Shown: positions 1-7,578 of the stretch, one piece after another | How positions within the stretch are numbered: position 1 is the first letter of the stretch | How the letters are laid out: each line of letters opens with the position of its first letter | Assembly: GCA_027459485.1 (NCBI GenBank) | Contig: DAIDIG010000006.1 | Coordinates: 1 to 64,000 of the forward strand | Length of the DNA: 64,000 nt | Direction: 5' to 3' | From: Bdellovibrionales bacterium | Lineage (GTDB): Bacteria; Bdellovibrionota; Bdellovibrionia; Bdellovibrionales; UBA1609 | Position numbers and translations under genes: made by a program | The notes under the pieces: generated by a model | What the model saw: only the letters and a program-made list of their open reading frames with translations | What the model was told of the DNA's origin: nothing | Database searches by the model: none

Positions 1-462
1 GACGCGAAAAAAGGCAGCCGCTCGACTCAACTGAAGGTCGCCCGCCGCAGTTTTCCGTTTTATACGTCTGGGGGCGTGAGCGTCGTCCACGTCGAAGATA
101 TAGTTCAAGCCACCATCCGCGCGAGCGAAGTCGGCCGGTCGGGTGAGCGCTACATTTTGTCGGGAGAAAACCTCACGATCAAAAAGGCTTTTAGTGAAAT
201 TGCCGAGGCCGCGCACGTGAAACCGCCGTCGATTTATTTGCCGAATCTGGCCGTGAAATTTCTCGCTCGGATGGGCGCCGCGCTTGAAGCGTTCGGCAAA
301 AAAGGCCCGGTGAGTTCCGAGTCGGCGACGGCGTCACTGCTCTATCACTGGTTCGATCATTCGAAGGCGACCCGCGAACTCAATTACCACCCGCGACCCG
401 CGCGCGAGGCGATTCGTGACAGCGTCGAGTGGATGCGCGAAAATGGGTTGTTGCAAAAATAA
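1..462 (+). CDS. NAD-dependent epimerase/dehydratase (extended SDR), 3' part only
   Basis: The frame is open from the first base, so this is the C-terminal ~153 residues of a gene that begins before the window; the ORF-track start at base 76 is only the first internal GTG. The motif VVHVEDIV, followed by a line resembling 'G.rYil.ge.lt..e....ia', is typical of the substrate-side half of atypical extended SDRs (dihydroflavonol reductase / HpnA-like nucleoside-sugar epimerases). The Rossmann GxxGxxG and the YxxxK catalytic pair would lie upstream and cannot be checked. The C-terminus (REAIRDSVEWMRENG) matches the usual final helix of this family. Substrate cannot be assigned. Confidence 0.8.
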   Translation, partial: DAKKGSRSTQLKVARRSFPFYTSGGVSVVHVEDIVQATIRASEVGRSGERYILSGENLTIKKAFSEIAEAAHVKPPSIYLPNLAVKFLARMGAALEAFGKKGPVSSESATASLLYHWFDHSKATRELNYHPRPAREAIRDSVEWMRENGLLQK

Positions 463-497
463 CCCTGACCAAATTTCGATGGTAGTGAAAAAAAGTC

Positions 498-531
498 TTG
501 ACCAAATTAAGACAAATCGTAAAATGGTCAA
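498..531 (+). promoter_or_regulatory. Promoter and operator-like repeats of the AAA/DUF4143 gene
   Basis: TTGACC (498-503) and TAAAAT (520-525) are spaced by 16 nt, and the ATG follows 6 nt after the -10, with no Shine-Dalgarno; transcription would start at or next to the A of ATG. TTGACCA (498-504) and TGGTCAA (525-531) form a perfect 7-bp inverted repeat over the promoter. A third half-site TGACCAAATT lies at 466-475, 33 bp upstream of the same decamer at 499. This looks like a repressed, leaderless promoter; the repressor is unknown. Confidence 0.5.
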
Positions 532-1728
532 ATGGCTCTACACGACCGCGACTTATTAAAGCCGATTCAATCTTTGGCTCTTGATGACGGCAAAATGGCG
601 TTTATTAGCGGGCCGCGCCAAGTGGGCAAGACGACACTTGCCCGCCAGCTGATGGGTCGTTACCCGCAATCGCACTATTTCAATTGGGATCAGCTTGAAT
701 TCCGCCGAGTATGGGCAAAGAGCCCATCCGAAGTTATACAGTTCAACGATGAAAGGCGTAAAAGCCTTGTTGTATTAGACGAAATTCATAAGGCCACGGG
801 TTGGAAGAGTCGGTTAAAAGGCATCTACGACACACGGCCTGCCGGCACCCAGATCGTGGTCACGGGCAGCGCGCGGTTGAACTATTTCAGAAAGGGCGGC
901 GATAGTTTAATGGGGCGCTACCTTCATTTCAGGCTGAACCCGTTTACCCTTGGTGAGCTTGAAGGGCGAAAAATACCTTCACCCGACGAATTTCGAAATC
1001 ACCTGGGCGGCAGTGAAGGCACGCAAGAGGGGCTTGAATTGCTCCTTCGCCTAAGCGGGTTCCCTGACCCTTTGTTTAAAGGTTCAGCGCAGAAACATTT
1101 GCTGTGGCAGCGCAATCGCGTCGATCAAGTGGTTCGCGAGGATCTCAGAGATTTCAGCCGCATTTTAGATCTTGGCAAGGTCGAGCTGCTCGCAAGCTTA
1201 CTACCCGAGAAAGTCGGCTCACCGCTGAGCGTACAGTCGCTTCGCGAAGATCTCGAGACGTCCCATGAAACGGTCACCCGATGGCTAAATTCTCTAACCG
1301 AACTTTATTATTTTTTTTCGTTGCGGCCTTACTCGAGAAAGATTGCGCGCTCCCTAAAAAAGGAGCAAAAAATTTACTTATACGACTGGACTGAGGTGAA
1401 AAAATCGGGGCCGCAATTTGAAAACTTCGTTGCGCTTCACCTGCAGAAACTTTGCCAGTTTTGGACGGACACCGGACAAGGAACGTTTGAGTTGTTTTAC
1501 CTACGCGACAAAGAGAAAAAAGAGGTGGACTTTTTAATTTGCGAGAATCGGCAGCCGTGGCTGACAGTGGAGTCTAAACTTTCGGCGGGCCTTGACCCTA
1601 CATTTAAGAAATTTCAGCCCGCGTTAGGATGTCCTCATCTGCAAATCACGCGTCAATCGGGGGTCTTCAAACGCATAAAAGATACGATCGCGCCGGCTTA
1701 CGAAGTGAGCGCAAATCGGGTTTTTTAG
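532..1728 (+). CDS. AAA ATPase with C-terminal DUF4143 domain
   Basis: 398 residues, the usual length of the AAA_14/DUF4143 family. Walker A is GPRQVGKTT (27-35), Walker B is VVLDEIHK (80-87), and VTGSARLNYF is the sensor strand. The C-terminal half is DUF4143, with a PD-(D/E)xK-like arrangement (FENFVALHL, then EVDFLI, then VESK). These proteins are widespread and patchily distributed in bacteria and archaea; their cellular role is not established. The gene stands alone between an SDR gene and mtgA and has its own promoter, so it may be an acquired accessory gene. The ATG at 532 has no Shine-Dalgarno and directly follows the promoter. Confidence 0.85.
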   Translation: MALHDRDLLKPIQSLALDDGKMAFISGPRQVGKTTLARQLMGRYPQSHYFNWDQLEFRRVWAKSPSEVIQFNDERRKSLVVLDEIHKATGWKSRLKGIYDTRPAGTQIVVTGSARLNYFRKGGDSLMGRYLHFRLNPFTLGELEGRKIPSPDEFRNHLGGSEGTQEGLELLLRLSGFPDPLFKGSAQKHLLWQRNRVDQVVREDLRDFSRILDLGKVELLASLLPEKVGSPLSVQSLREDLETSHETVTRWLNSLTELYYFFSLRPYSRKIARSLKKEQKIYLYDWTEVKKSGPQFENFVALHLQKLCQFWTDTGQGTFELFYLRDKEKKEVDFLICENRQPWLTVESKLSAGLDPTFKKFQPALGCPHLQITRQSGVFKRIKDTIAPAYEVSANRVF

Positions 1729-1732
1729 GGTC

Positions 1733-2689
1733 ATGAGTAACAACACTGGCAAACTTAACTTAATCACCGGCATCATCACCGCACTCACGGCTCTCGTCGT
1801 TTGGTTCATCGCGACGACGCCGAACGTGACCGTGATCAACCGCTGTCTGCATACGTCGCTCTATCACGTCTGGCTCTGCGACCGAAACCCCGATTACGTG
1901 CCGCTTCGTCAAATCAGCCCGATTTTTCGCGCGATCGTGGTTGAGTCTGAAGATGGCAACTTTTATCGTCATCACGGTTTTGACTGGTCGCAAATTCACG
2001 ACAGTTTCGATAAAGATCTCGAATCGCACCGGATCGTGCGCGGCGGTTCGACCATCACCCAGCAGCTCGCAAAAAACGTATTTTTGACGAAAGATCGCAC
2101 CATTATTCGCAAGCTGCGCGAGGCGTACATAACGGTGCAGCTCGAGGCGATGCTCACAAAAAGTAAAATTTTAGAGAAATATCTAAACGTGATTGAACTT
2201 GGGCCCGGCATCTACGGCGTGAAAGCGGCCGCGCGACACTACTTCAACAAATCGCCGGCCGATCTCAACGTGCTTGAAGCGGCTTATCTCGCTTACCTGA
2301 TACCGAACCCGCGCGTGTACTCGCGTACCTTCGAGCGCAAAACTCTCACGCCCTTTGCGAAATTTCGCATGACCGAACTCATGGACGACATGGACCGCAT
2401 GGGTAAAATTTCGGATGCCGAGTACGCACTTGCGAAAAACGATCTGGATTTGTTCCCCTGGCAAAATGTGTCGCTCACGCCCGCGCCGGCCCCGGCGACC
2501 GCTGCAGCACCGCCCGCGCCGGGCGTAGTGCCGCAGGCAGCACAAGCGGCGCAAACGCCGACCGCTGCAGCACCGCCGATTGCCGTCGCGCCACAGTCAA
2601 TGCCACAGCCTATGCCGCAGTCAACGACGCTGCCAACTCCACAGGCAACGTCACCGTCAACGCCGAGCGGGGCCAAGAGCGTTCGATAG
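1733..2689 (+). CDS. mtgA: Monofunctional biosynthetic peptidoglycan transglycosylase
   Basis: GT51 glycosyltransferase that polymerises lipid II into glycan strands at the periplasmic face of the inner membrane. A single N-terminal membrane segment (about residues 9-27) precedes the GT51 domain. The first catalytic Glu is E73 in VVESEDGNFYRHHGFD; GGSTITQQLAKNVFL and EKYLNVIELGPGIYG are the other hallmark blocks. No transpeptidase domain follows. Unlike typical MtgA proteins it ends in a ~70-residue Pro/Ala/Gln-rich low-complexity tail (from about 245), possibly a wall-spanning or interaction segment. It starts 4 nt after the upstream stop, and its last 33 bp overlap the convergent gene. Confidence 0.88.
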   Translation: MSNNTGKLNLITGIITALTALVVWFIATTPNVTVINRCLHTSLYHVWLCDRNPDYVPLRQISPIFRAIVVESEDGNFYRHHGFDWSQIHDSFDKDLESHRIVRGGSTITQQLAKNVFLTKDRTIIRKLREAYITVQLEAMLTKSKILEKYLNVIELGPGIYGVKAAARHYFNKSPADLNVLEAAYLAYLIPNPRVYSRTFERKTLTPFAKFRMTELMDDMDRMGKISDAEYALAKNDLDLFPWQNVSLTPAPAPATAAAPPAPGVVPQAAQAAQTPTAAAPPIAVAPQSMPQPMPQSTTLPTPQATSPSTPSGAKSVR

Positions 2690-3850
2690 TTCGGCAAGTC
2701 GCTCGTCGAGACCTTTTATAAATTCGCGAGCATGCTCCGTCGGTGTTTTGCTGGTGTCATAAAGCTTAAAGTTCGGGGAATTCGTGTAAGCCTCCAAGAA
2801 ATCAGAAATCGTCTCGTTGAGTGTGGCTCTTTGCGCAGCACTCAAGAGAAAGCGCTTGCTGCTTTCTTCGGCAGGCAGGTGGGGGCGAAAATGTGCAGCC
2901 GCTGTTTTAGTAATCAAAAGATCATCGACTTCAACCCCAGTTAAATAGTGAAGCTGCATAAGTAAGACATCGACGGGCTGCATTTGAAACCAGGCGAAGA
3001 GATCAAGAAACGAGCCGAGCCTACGTTCATCAGCGGGGTCTTCGTCGAAAACTTTCTGATAGCTTTGCATATTATAGGCGAGGCGCGTTTTGCCAAGTAG
3101 CATGGCCACATTGCCTTGCCCGGCATCGAGCCAGAGCGCGCGATTAGTTTCAATCTGCTTGCCGACCGTTGAGCCCAACTCGGGGTCGCGTTGAGATAAA
3201 AGCTCGGCAAAGTCGTGAGTGATCTTCGTCACTTCGACAGCGCGTTTGACGAGTCGCTTTGGGTAGACGACGACGCCCAGGTGATAGGCTTCTTCGTGTG
3301 GCGTGAGGCTCGGGTTGTGGTCATCGTACGGCACTTTCATCAGAATCGGGCCGTCGCGCGAAATTGCAAGCTGCAGGAGTTGCGCATTGGTCACGTAATC
3401 GGCCGCCACCGGTAAAACCGTGATCGGCTCGAGATGTTCACGAATTAGATTTTGATTCATCAAGCGAACCAAACGGCCGAATTTCTCGGCTCCGGGCGCG
3501 CGCAATGTGTAACTTCTGCGCGTGAGCGATCGATGAATACGAAACCCCATTTGTGCGGCGAGCTTTCGCCCAAAAAGTGCGATGGGCCAGCGAGGGTCCC
3601 CCTGCGGGCTGTAGGGGTGAGCATCCGGGCGGTAATGACTGTTCCATGAAGGAGTGTTCAACAGTCTACACCCCGTTTTAAGTACCACGTCGCCATTAGA
3701 ATCAAGGCCTTCAAAGGTCACGGTTTTGGCGTCGCTTGATTCGGATTGTTTGAGGTGCCTGACAAGAATTGTACGACAGCTGCCAAGTCCGTAGACACTG
3801 GCGGGGAAAATGGCGAGGCAAAGAGCGAAAAGTAACAGAGCCTTTTTCAT
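2657..3850 (-). CDS. Exported protein of unknown function (~397 aa)
   Basis: I chose the internal ATG, giving MKKALLLFALCLAIFPASVYG, a clean signal peptide; the track's longer version begins at a TTG 18 nt upstream and only adds six residues before the signal. The mature part is predicted soluble. It contains a His/Pro-rich stretch (HYRPDAHPYSPQGDPRW) and two Cys near the N-terminus (GSC and GC), which could form a disulfide. I recognise no family. Expression is monocistronic on the minus strand, and its 3' end overlaps the convergent mtgA tail by 33 bp. Confidence 0.7.
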   Translation of the reverse strand: MKKALLLFALCLAIFPASVYGLGSCRTILVRHLKQSESSDAKTVTFEGLDSNGDVVLKTGCRLLNTPSWNSHYRPDAHPYSPQGDPRWPIALFGRKLAAQMGFRIHRSLTRRSYTLRAPGAEKFGRLVRLMNQNLIREHLEPITVLPVAADYVTNAQLLQLAISRDGPILMKVPYDDHNPSLTPHEEAYHLGVVVYPKRLVKRAVEVTKITHDFAELLSQRDPELGSTVGKQIETNRALWLDAGQGNVAMLLGKTRLAYNMQSYQKVFDEDPADERRLGSFLDLFAWFQMQPVDVLLMQLHYLTGVEVDDLLITKTAAAHFRPHLPAEESSKRFLLSAAQRATLNETISDFLEAYTNSPNFKLYDTSKTPTEHAREFIKGLDERLAELSNALGPARR

Positions 3851-3895
3851 GCTGACGTTTATACGCAAAGGTCATGCCTAAAGTCGATAGGCAGA

Positions 3896-3970
3896 TTATA
3901 CAACCAAGCGCCGGTTGAAACGGGCGGCGGCGAGGCGGGTGTAGGCGACTCCTAGAAGCAAGGCGCTATA
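3896..3970 (-). pseudogene. Detached C-terminal remnant of the ABC-2 permease gene
   Basis: On the minus strand, the 24 codons before a TAA encode YSALLLGVAYTRLAAARFNR followed by RLVV. This aligns residue for residue with the end of the intact permease at 4601-5425 (MYLVFLGVVFTNLAAARFNR, RLVV). Part of the DNA is identical (32 bp) and part is divergent at homologous positions. It has no start codon or upstream domain, and it sits on the opposite side of the higBA pair from the intact gene. It is best read as the original gene end, displaced when the toxin-antitoxin cassette arrived with a replacement end. Confidence 0.8.
3900..3931 (+). repeat. Direct repeat, left copy, flanking higBA (32 bp)
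   Basis: ACAACCAAGCGCCGGTTGAA and the following 12 bases recur exactly at 4605-4636, 705 bp away in the same orientation. Both copies are the 3' coding end of an ABC-2 permease read on the minus strand. Confidence 0.9.
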
Positions 3971-3971
3971 A

Positions 3972-4009
3972 TTAATACCTTTACGCGGTATACCCGAATA
4001 AGGTATAAT
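3972..4009 (+). promoter_or_regulatory. higBA promoter and symmetric operator
   Basis: -35-like TTTACG (3980-3985), 18-nt spacer, perfect -10 TATAAT (4004-4009). A dyad centred between 3990 and 3991 has an inner palindrome GGTATACC (3987-3994) and outer arms ATACCTT (3975-3981) / AAGGTAT (4000-4006), all sharing one centre. It covers both promoter hexamers, as expected for autorepression by a HigA-type antitoxin. The GTG start lies 6 nt after the -10 with no Shine-Dalgarno, so the transcript is probably leaderless. Confidence 0.65.
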
Positions 4010-4015
4010 GATTTT

Positions 4016-4309
4016 GTGGCTATTCGATCTTTCGGCGATAAAGTAACTCAAGATTTTTATGAGACCGGAAGACTAAAGAAAGCCGTCGGATGGCGCACTA
4101 TCTCGAGAGTCGCTTTGCGAAAATTGGATATGCTTCAGTACGCGTCGGAGCTTAGTGATTTGAAGGCGCCACCGAATAACAGACTCGAAGCGCTCAAGGG
4201 CAGCCTCGCGGGATTTTACAGCATTCGAGTCAACGATCAGTGGCGAGTGGTTTTTAGGTGGACGTCTCAAGGCGCAGAAGAGGTAAAAATTACGGATTAT
4301 CACAAATGA
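4016..4309 (+). CDS. higB: HigB/RelE-type toxin (ribosome-dependent mRNA interferase)
   Basis: 97 residues, the normal size. Sequence features of the HigB subgroup of RelE toxins include MAIRSFGDKVTQDFYETG, LDMLQYASELSDLKAPPNNR, LEALKGSLAGFYSIRVNDQW and RVVFRW before a C-terminal VKITDYHK with the conserved DYH. Members cleave mRNA in the ribosomal A site. The GTG start sits 6 nt behind a TATAAT box. The antitoxin follows after 7 nt. The toxin-first order is characteristic of higBA. The pair is flanked by a 32-bp direct repeat and has a low-GC promoter unlike its surroundings, which supports recent acquisition. Confidence 0.9.
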   Translation: MAIRSFGDKVTQDFYETGRLKKAVGWRTISRVALRKLDMLQYASELSDLKAPPNNRLEALKGSLAGFYSIRVNDQWRVVFRWTSQGAEEVKITDYHK

Positions 4310-4316
4310 GGTTACG

Positions 4317-4604
4317 ATGATTTCGAAAAGACAGCCCACAACGCCAGGCGAGATTCTCCAAGAGGAATTTCTAACGCCGTTAGAAATGACACAAAAGGAG
4401 TTCGCTGACCACATTGGTTGCGATGTTAAAGTTATTAACCGCATCGTGAATGGGCGAAGTGCAGTGACCGCAGAAATGGCTCTTAAGCTTGGCGCTGCCC
4501 TTAAGACCACACCTGATTTTTGGCTCAACGCCCAAAAGGCGATCGATATATTTGAGGCATCCAGACATTTAGGGGCTCTGCCGAAACCATTAAAAGTGAG
4601 TTAA
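4317..4604 (+). CDS. higA: HigA-type antitoxin, XRE-family DNA-binding protein
   Basis: 95 residues. TPGEILQEEFLTPLEMTQKE is the standard HigA opening, followed by a helix-turn-helix (FADHIGCDVKVINRIVNGRS) and AEMALKLGAALKTTPDFWLN, which defines the HigA clade of XRE regulators. It should neutralise the upstream toxin and repress the operon through the dyad at 3975-4006. Its TAA (4602-4604) overlaps the stop of the convergent ABC permease by 3-4 nt, so the cassette ends exactly where the permease gene ends. Confidence 0.92.
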   Translation: MISKRQPTTPGEILQEEFLTPLEMTQKEFADHIGCDVKVINRIVNGRSAVTAEMALKLGAALKTTPDFWLNAQKAIDIFEASRHLGALPKPLKVS

Positions 4605-5425
4605 ACAACCAAGCGCCGGTTGAAACGGGCGGCGGCCAAGTTGGTGAAAACCACGCCCAAGAAAACGAGATACATCATGTTGATGAAAAACTGCGCATTG
4701 AAGTCGCCGGCGAGAAACATGCGCGAACTTTGCATGGCATGTGTGAGCGGCAAAAACATTGCAAAAACGTATATGGGATGGGGCAACCGCGACAGCGGAA
4801 AATAGGTGCCGCAAAATAGCGACATCGGCAAAATAAAACCCGACTGAAAATACGTGAACCACTCAAACGACCGCGCGATGCTTGCGAGCCAGACCCCGAA
4901 CGCCGCGAACACCCAGCACGTGAGAAACATGACGCCAAGAACCGGTGCCATGTTTGCGGTCGGCATGAGGCCGAGCAACACGAGCACAATCGCGACCGAA
5001 ATCACGCTCAGGCAGGCCTTTGTCGTGCACCAGAGGATTTCGCCGATCGCGACTTCGTCCGTCCCGACAGGGGTGAGAATGATCGTCGAAAACGTATTTT
5101 GGCGCGCGAGTTTTATAAATGTGCCGTAGGTGCCTTCAAAAAAACCGACGAACATTCCCGACGTCGCCATGATCGCCGGCGCGATGTACCGTATGTAACT
5201 CATGCCGTTGATGTGTTCGACGAAATGCCCGAGCCCGTAACCGAAAGCGAATACATAGAGAAGCGGCTCGACGAATATCCACGCGAGCGTTGTTAAGATC
5301 GTGTAGCGAAAATACAAAAAATCGCGTCGCCACACCGATAAAATGCCGCGACCGAATTGCGGAAAGTAAAAAATATCAGCGAGCGTTTGCCCGATAAATT
5401 CGGCCGTTTTAGTCATTGAGTTCAT
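4601..5425 (-). CDS. ABC-2 type transporter permease (NodJ-like)
   Basis: 274 residues with about six hydrophobic segments. It is the inner-membrane half of an ABC exporter whose ATPase lies immediately upstream. FVEPLLYVFAFGYGLG, GTYGTFIKLARQNTF and PMSLFCGTYFPLSRLP are typical of the ABC-2/NodJ group, which export polysaccharides, lipids or drugs; substrate unknown. The start codon overlaps the ATPase gene by 17 nt, implying translational coupling. The last ~24 codons are duplicated in divergent form at 3896-3970 beyond higBA, so the present C-terminus may have been supplied by recombination with the incoming cassette. Confidence 0.88.
   Translation of the reverse strand: MNSMTKTAEFIGQTLADIFYFPQFGRGILSVWRRDFLYFRYTILTTLAWIFVEPLLYVFAFGYGLGHFVEHINGMSYIRYIAPAIMATSGMFVGFFEGTYGTFIKLARQNTFSTIILTPVGTDEVAIGEILWCTTKACLSVISVAIVLVLLGLMPTANMAPVLGVMFLTCWVFAAFGVWLASIARSFEWFTYFQSGFILPMSLFCGTYFPLSRLPHPIYVFAMFLPLTHAMQSSRMFLAGDFNAQFFINMMYLVFLGVVFTNLAAARFNRRLVV
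4605..4636 (+). repeat. Direct repeat, right copy, flanking higBA (32 bp)
   Basis: Identical to 3900-3931. This copy is the live 3' end of the permease gene (codons for AAARFNRRLVV). The similarity continues at the protein level, but not the DNA level, beyond the 32 bp. Confidence 0.9.
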
Positions 5426-6323
5426 ACCCCGAAATTTTTAAAAACACATCGTTCAAAGAAGCTTTTCGTAAGGTGATGTTCGGGCTCGACACTTCACTCA
5501 GCGCATCGGCGGCCGTTTGGTTGTCGCGCAAGAAAAGTTTGAGCCGGTTTCTCATGACCTGATACGCGAATTTATTTTTGATTTGCCCGATATATTGGTC
5601 GATTTTCGCGGGGTCGATATCAAACTCCACTACTTCATGACCGACGTAAGATTTGATCAAGTCGCGCGGGGCACCCTCCGCCACCGACCGGCCTTTGTTC
5701 ATGATGAGAATGCGGCTACAGAGTTCTTCGGCTTCTTCCATATAGTGAGTGGTGAGAAACAAAGTCGTGCCTTGTTTTTGCAGACTTCTAAGCTCGTTCC
5801 AAAACCAAGCGCGCGCTTGCGGGTCGAGCCCCGTCGTCGGCTCGTCGAGAAATAAAATTTTCGGACGCGTGAGGAGTGCGCGCGCCAAAACAAGCCGCCT
5901 CTTCATGCCGCCGCTTAAGGTGTCGATGTCTTTTTGCGAATAATCTTCGAGCTGCATCATCGCGAGCAGTTCAATCGCCCGCGCTTTTGCTGCCGAACCG
6001 CTCATGCCGAAATAGCTCGCATATATAAGGAGGTTTTCAAGCACGCTGAAATCAGGGTCGAGCCCGTTTTCTTGCGGCACGACTCCGATCGCCGCTTTGA
6101 TCTGCCGCATGTGTTCGCGCGCGTTCATGCCCAGCACGAAAAGTTCACCCGCCGTGATTCGGCAACTGCCGTAGAACATTTTAAATGTCGTGGTTTTACC
6201 GGCTCCGTTCGGGCCGAGGAGACCGAAGCATTCGCCCGCGCCCACTTGAAACGTGATGCCGTCGACGGCGCGGTGGTCGCCGTAAGTTTTGACGAGTTGA
6301 TTCGCTTCGATGACGCTTTTCAT
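5409..6323 (-). CDS. ABC transporter ATP-binding protein (NodI-like)
   Basis: 304 residues. Walker A is GPNGAGKTT, the Q-loop lies in GVVPQENGLDPDFSV, the signature is LSGGMKRRLVLARALL, Walker B is KILFLDEPTTGLD and the H-loop is LTTHYMEEAEELC. After the nucleotide-binding domain comes a ~80-residue C-terminal region as in NodI/DrrA. It energises the ABC-2 permease encoded just downstream (17-nt overlap). The gene begins 17 nt after the tRNA-dihydrouridine synthase gene, so the three probably form one transcript. Confidence 0.92.
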   Translation of the reverse strand: MKSVIEANQLVKTYGDHRAVDGITFQVGAGECFGLLGPNGAGKTTTFKMFYGSCRITAGELFVLGMNAREHMRQIKAAIGVVPQENGLDPDFSVLENLLIYASYFGMSGSAAKARAIELLAMMQLEDYSQKDIDTLSGGMKRRLVLARALLTRPKILFLDEPTTGLDPQARAWFWNELRSLQKQGTTLFLTTHYMEEAEELCSRILIMNKGRSVAEGAPRDLIKSYVGHEVVEFDIDPAKIDQYIGQIKNKFAYQVMRNRLKLFLRDNQTAADALSEVSSPNITLRKASLNDVFLKISGYELND

Positions 6324-6340
6324 CCGTGTCTTTCGTATTT

Positions 6341-7393
6341 TTAGCCGTGCCCGCTCATGAGAAATCGCTCTGTACTTGTATCAGCCTGCGGTTGTTCGAC
6401 CATGGATGTAAAGAATTTTTCTATGTAATCGAAGACTTCAACTTTGGTCGTGATCTGAAAAACACTTTTACGAAACTGCGCAGCGCCCGGGTAACCGGTC
6501 GAAAACCACGCCGCGAGTTTTTTTGCTTGCAGCGCGATCATGCGGTCATCTGAGCATGTTCGGCCCCAAAAACTCTCGAGGTGAAAACGAAGCCGCTCCA
6601 TCATCCGGCTAAAATCGCGCGGGTGTGAGTCGCGAAAACCCTCGTGCCCACGGCGCAGTTCCTGTTGGCTCCAAAGTGCGCGCGCTTCTTGAAAGATCCA
6701 TGGGTTTTTTAAGCAACCGCGGCCGATCATAACGCCGTCGCATCGGCTTTCGGCTAGACGGCGGCAGGCTTTTTCGGCGCTCGTAAGATCGCCGTTACCG
6801 ATGATCGGGAGTGGCGCGCGAGCTTTGACTTCGGCGATGTAATTCCAATCCGCTTCGCCTTCGTAGGCCTGCGCGCGCGTGCGGCCGTGAATTGCAACCC
6901 ACGTGATGCCTTCGTCGTAGGCGATTTGTGCCACTTCATTCGTGTTTCTTGAGGAGTGCTCCCAACCCGTACGCACTTTGATCGTGACCGGCAGTTGGGT
7001 GGCCGATTTGACCGCGCGCAAAACGTCGCGCAGATAAACGAGATCTTTGAGCACGGCCGAGCCCGCGCCTTTTTTGACGACCTTCGGAACCGGGCAGCCG
7101 AAATTGAGATCGACAAAATCCGCCCCCATTTGCTCGACTTCTTTGGCGGCGATTTGCAAATCGTTCAGGTCTTCGCCGAAAAGTTGAATGCCGATCGGGT
7201 GCTGGTCGGGCGTGAATTGCATGATACGGCGGGTTTTCTCGCTCGAGTGCCTGAGCCCTGTCGCCGACACCAGCTCGGTCGTCACGATGCCCGCGCCCAT
7301 TTCGCGCATGAACGAACGAAACGCGCAATCGGTAATGGCCGCCATCGGCGCCAAAACAAACGGGTTTTTTTTGAGCTCTTCGAGTAGGTTCAT
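6341..7393 (-). CDS. tRNA-dihydrouridine synthase (Dus family, DusB-like)
   Basis: 350 residues, FMN-dependent reduction of uridine to dihydrouridine in the tRNA D-loop. VLAPMAAITDCAFRSFMREM is the N-terminal phosphate-binding barrel start. DLNFGCPVPKVVKKGAGSAV carries the catalytic Cys of the Dus signature (N-x-GCP). WVAIHGRTRAQ and IIGNGDLTSAE, then CDGVMIGRGCLKNPWIF, complete the TIM-barrel FMN site. The C-terminal helical domain is present. The overall pattern best fits DusB, but I do not distinguish it firmly from DusA/C. It is first in a three-gene run with the ABC exporter. Confidence 0.9.
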   Translation of the reverse strand: MNLLEELKKNPFVLAPMAAITDCAFRSFMREMGAGIVTTELVSATGLRHSSEKTRRIMQFTPDQHPIGIQLFGEDLNDLQIAAKEVEQMGADFVDLNFGCPVPKVVKKGAGSAVLKDLVYLRDVLRAVKSATQLPVTIKVRTGWEHSSRNTNEVAQIAYDEGITWVAIHGRTRAQAYEGEADWNYIAEVKARAPLPIIGNGDLTSAEKACRRLAESRCDGVMIGRGCLKNPWIFQEARALWSQQELRRGHEGFRDSHPRDFSRMMERLRFHLESFWGRTCSDDRMIALQAKKLAAWFSTGYPGAAQFRKSVFQITTKVEVFDYIEKFFTSMVEQPQADTSTERFLMSGHG

Positions 7394-7525
7394 CTGCCGT
7401 ATTTATACGCAGATTTCATAAAAACCGCCAATAACCTGCGCCAAATAAACCTATGTCCGACGAGTTATCGGACCCACGGACGCAAATGGATGTCTTTTCT
7501 ACATCTTTTGTCGCCTTTTGCTTAT

Positions 7526-7559
7526 GGCCGCTGGCCCATTATTTGAAAGGCCATCGGCC
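7526..7559 (+). repeat. Inverted repeat (hairpin) upstream of the decayed gene
   Basis: GGCCGCTGGCC (7526-7536) and GGCCATCGGCC (7549-7559) can pair over 11 bp with one mismatch around a 12-nt loop. It lies before the Shine-Dalgarno of the pseudogene at 7579. No T-run follows, so it is not a standard terminator. Confidence 0.45.
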
Positions 7560-7578
7560 TACAACAAAAGGAGCAAAA

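Noticed and set aside
532-1728. Transposase or IS element for the isolated ATPase gene
   Set aside because: The product is an AAA/DUF4143 ATPase; no DDE or HUH motifs, and the inverted repeat lies only over the promoter.
7453-7578. N-terminal extension of the decayed four-helix gene as given in the ORF track
   Set aside because: No Shine-Dalgarno at 7453, hydrophobic non-homologous translation across a hairpin; homology and a good Shine-Dalgarno begin at 7579.
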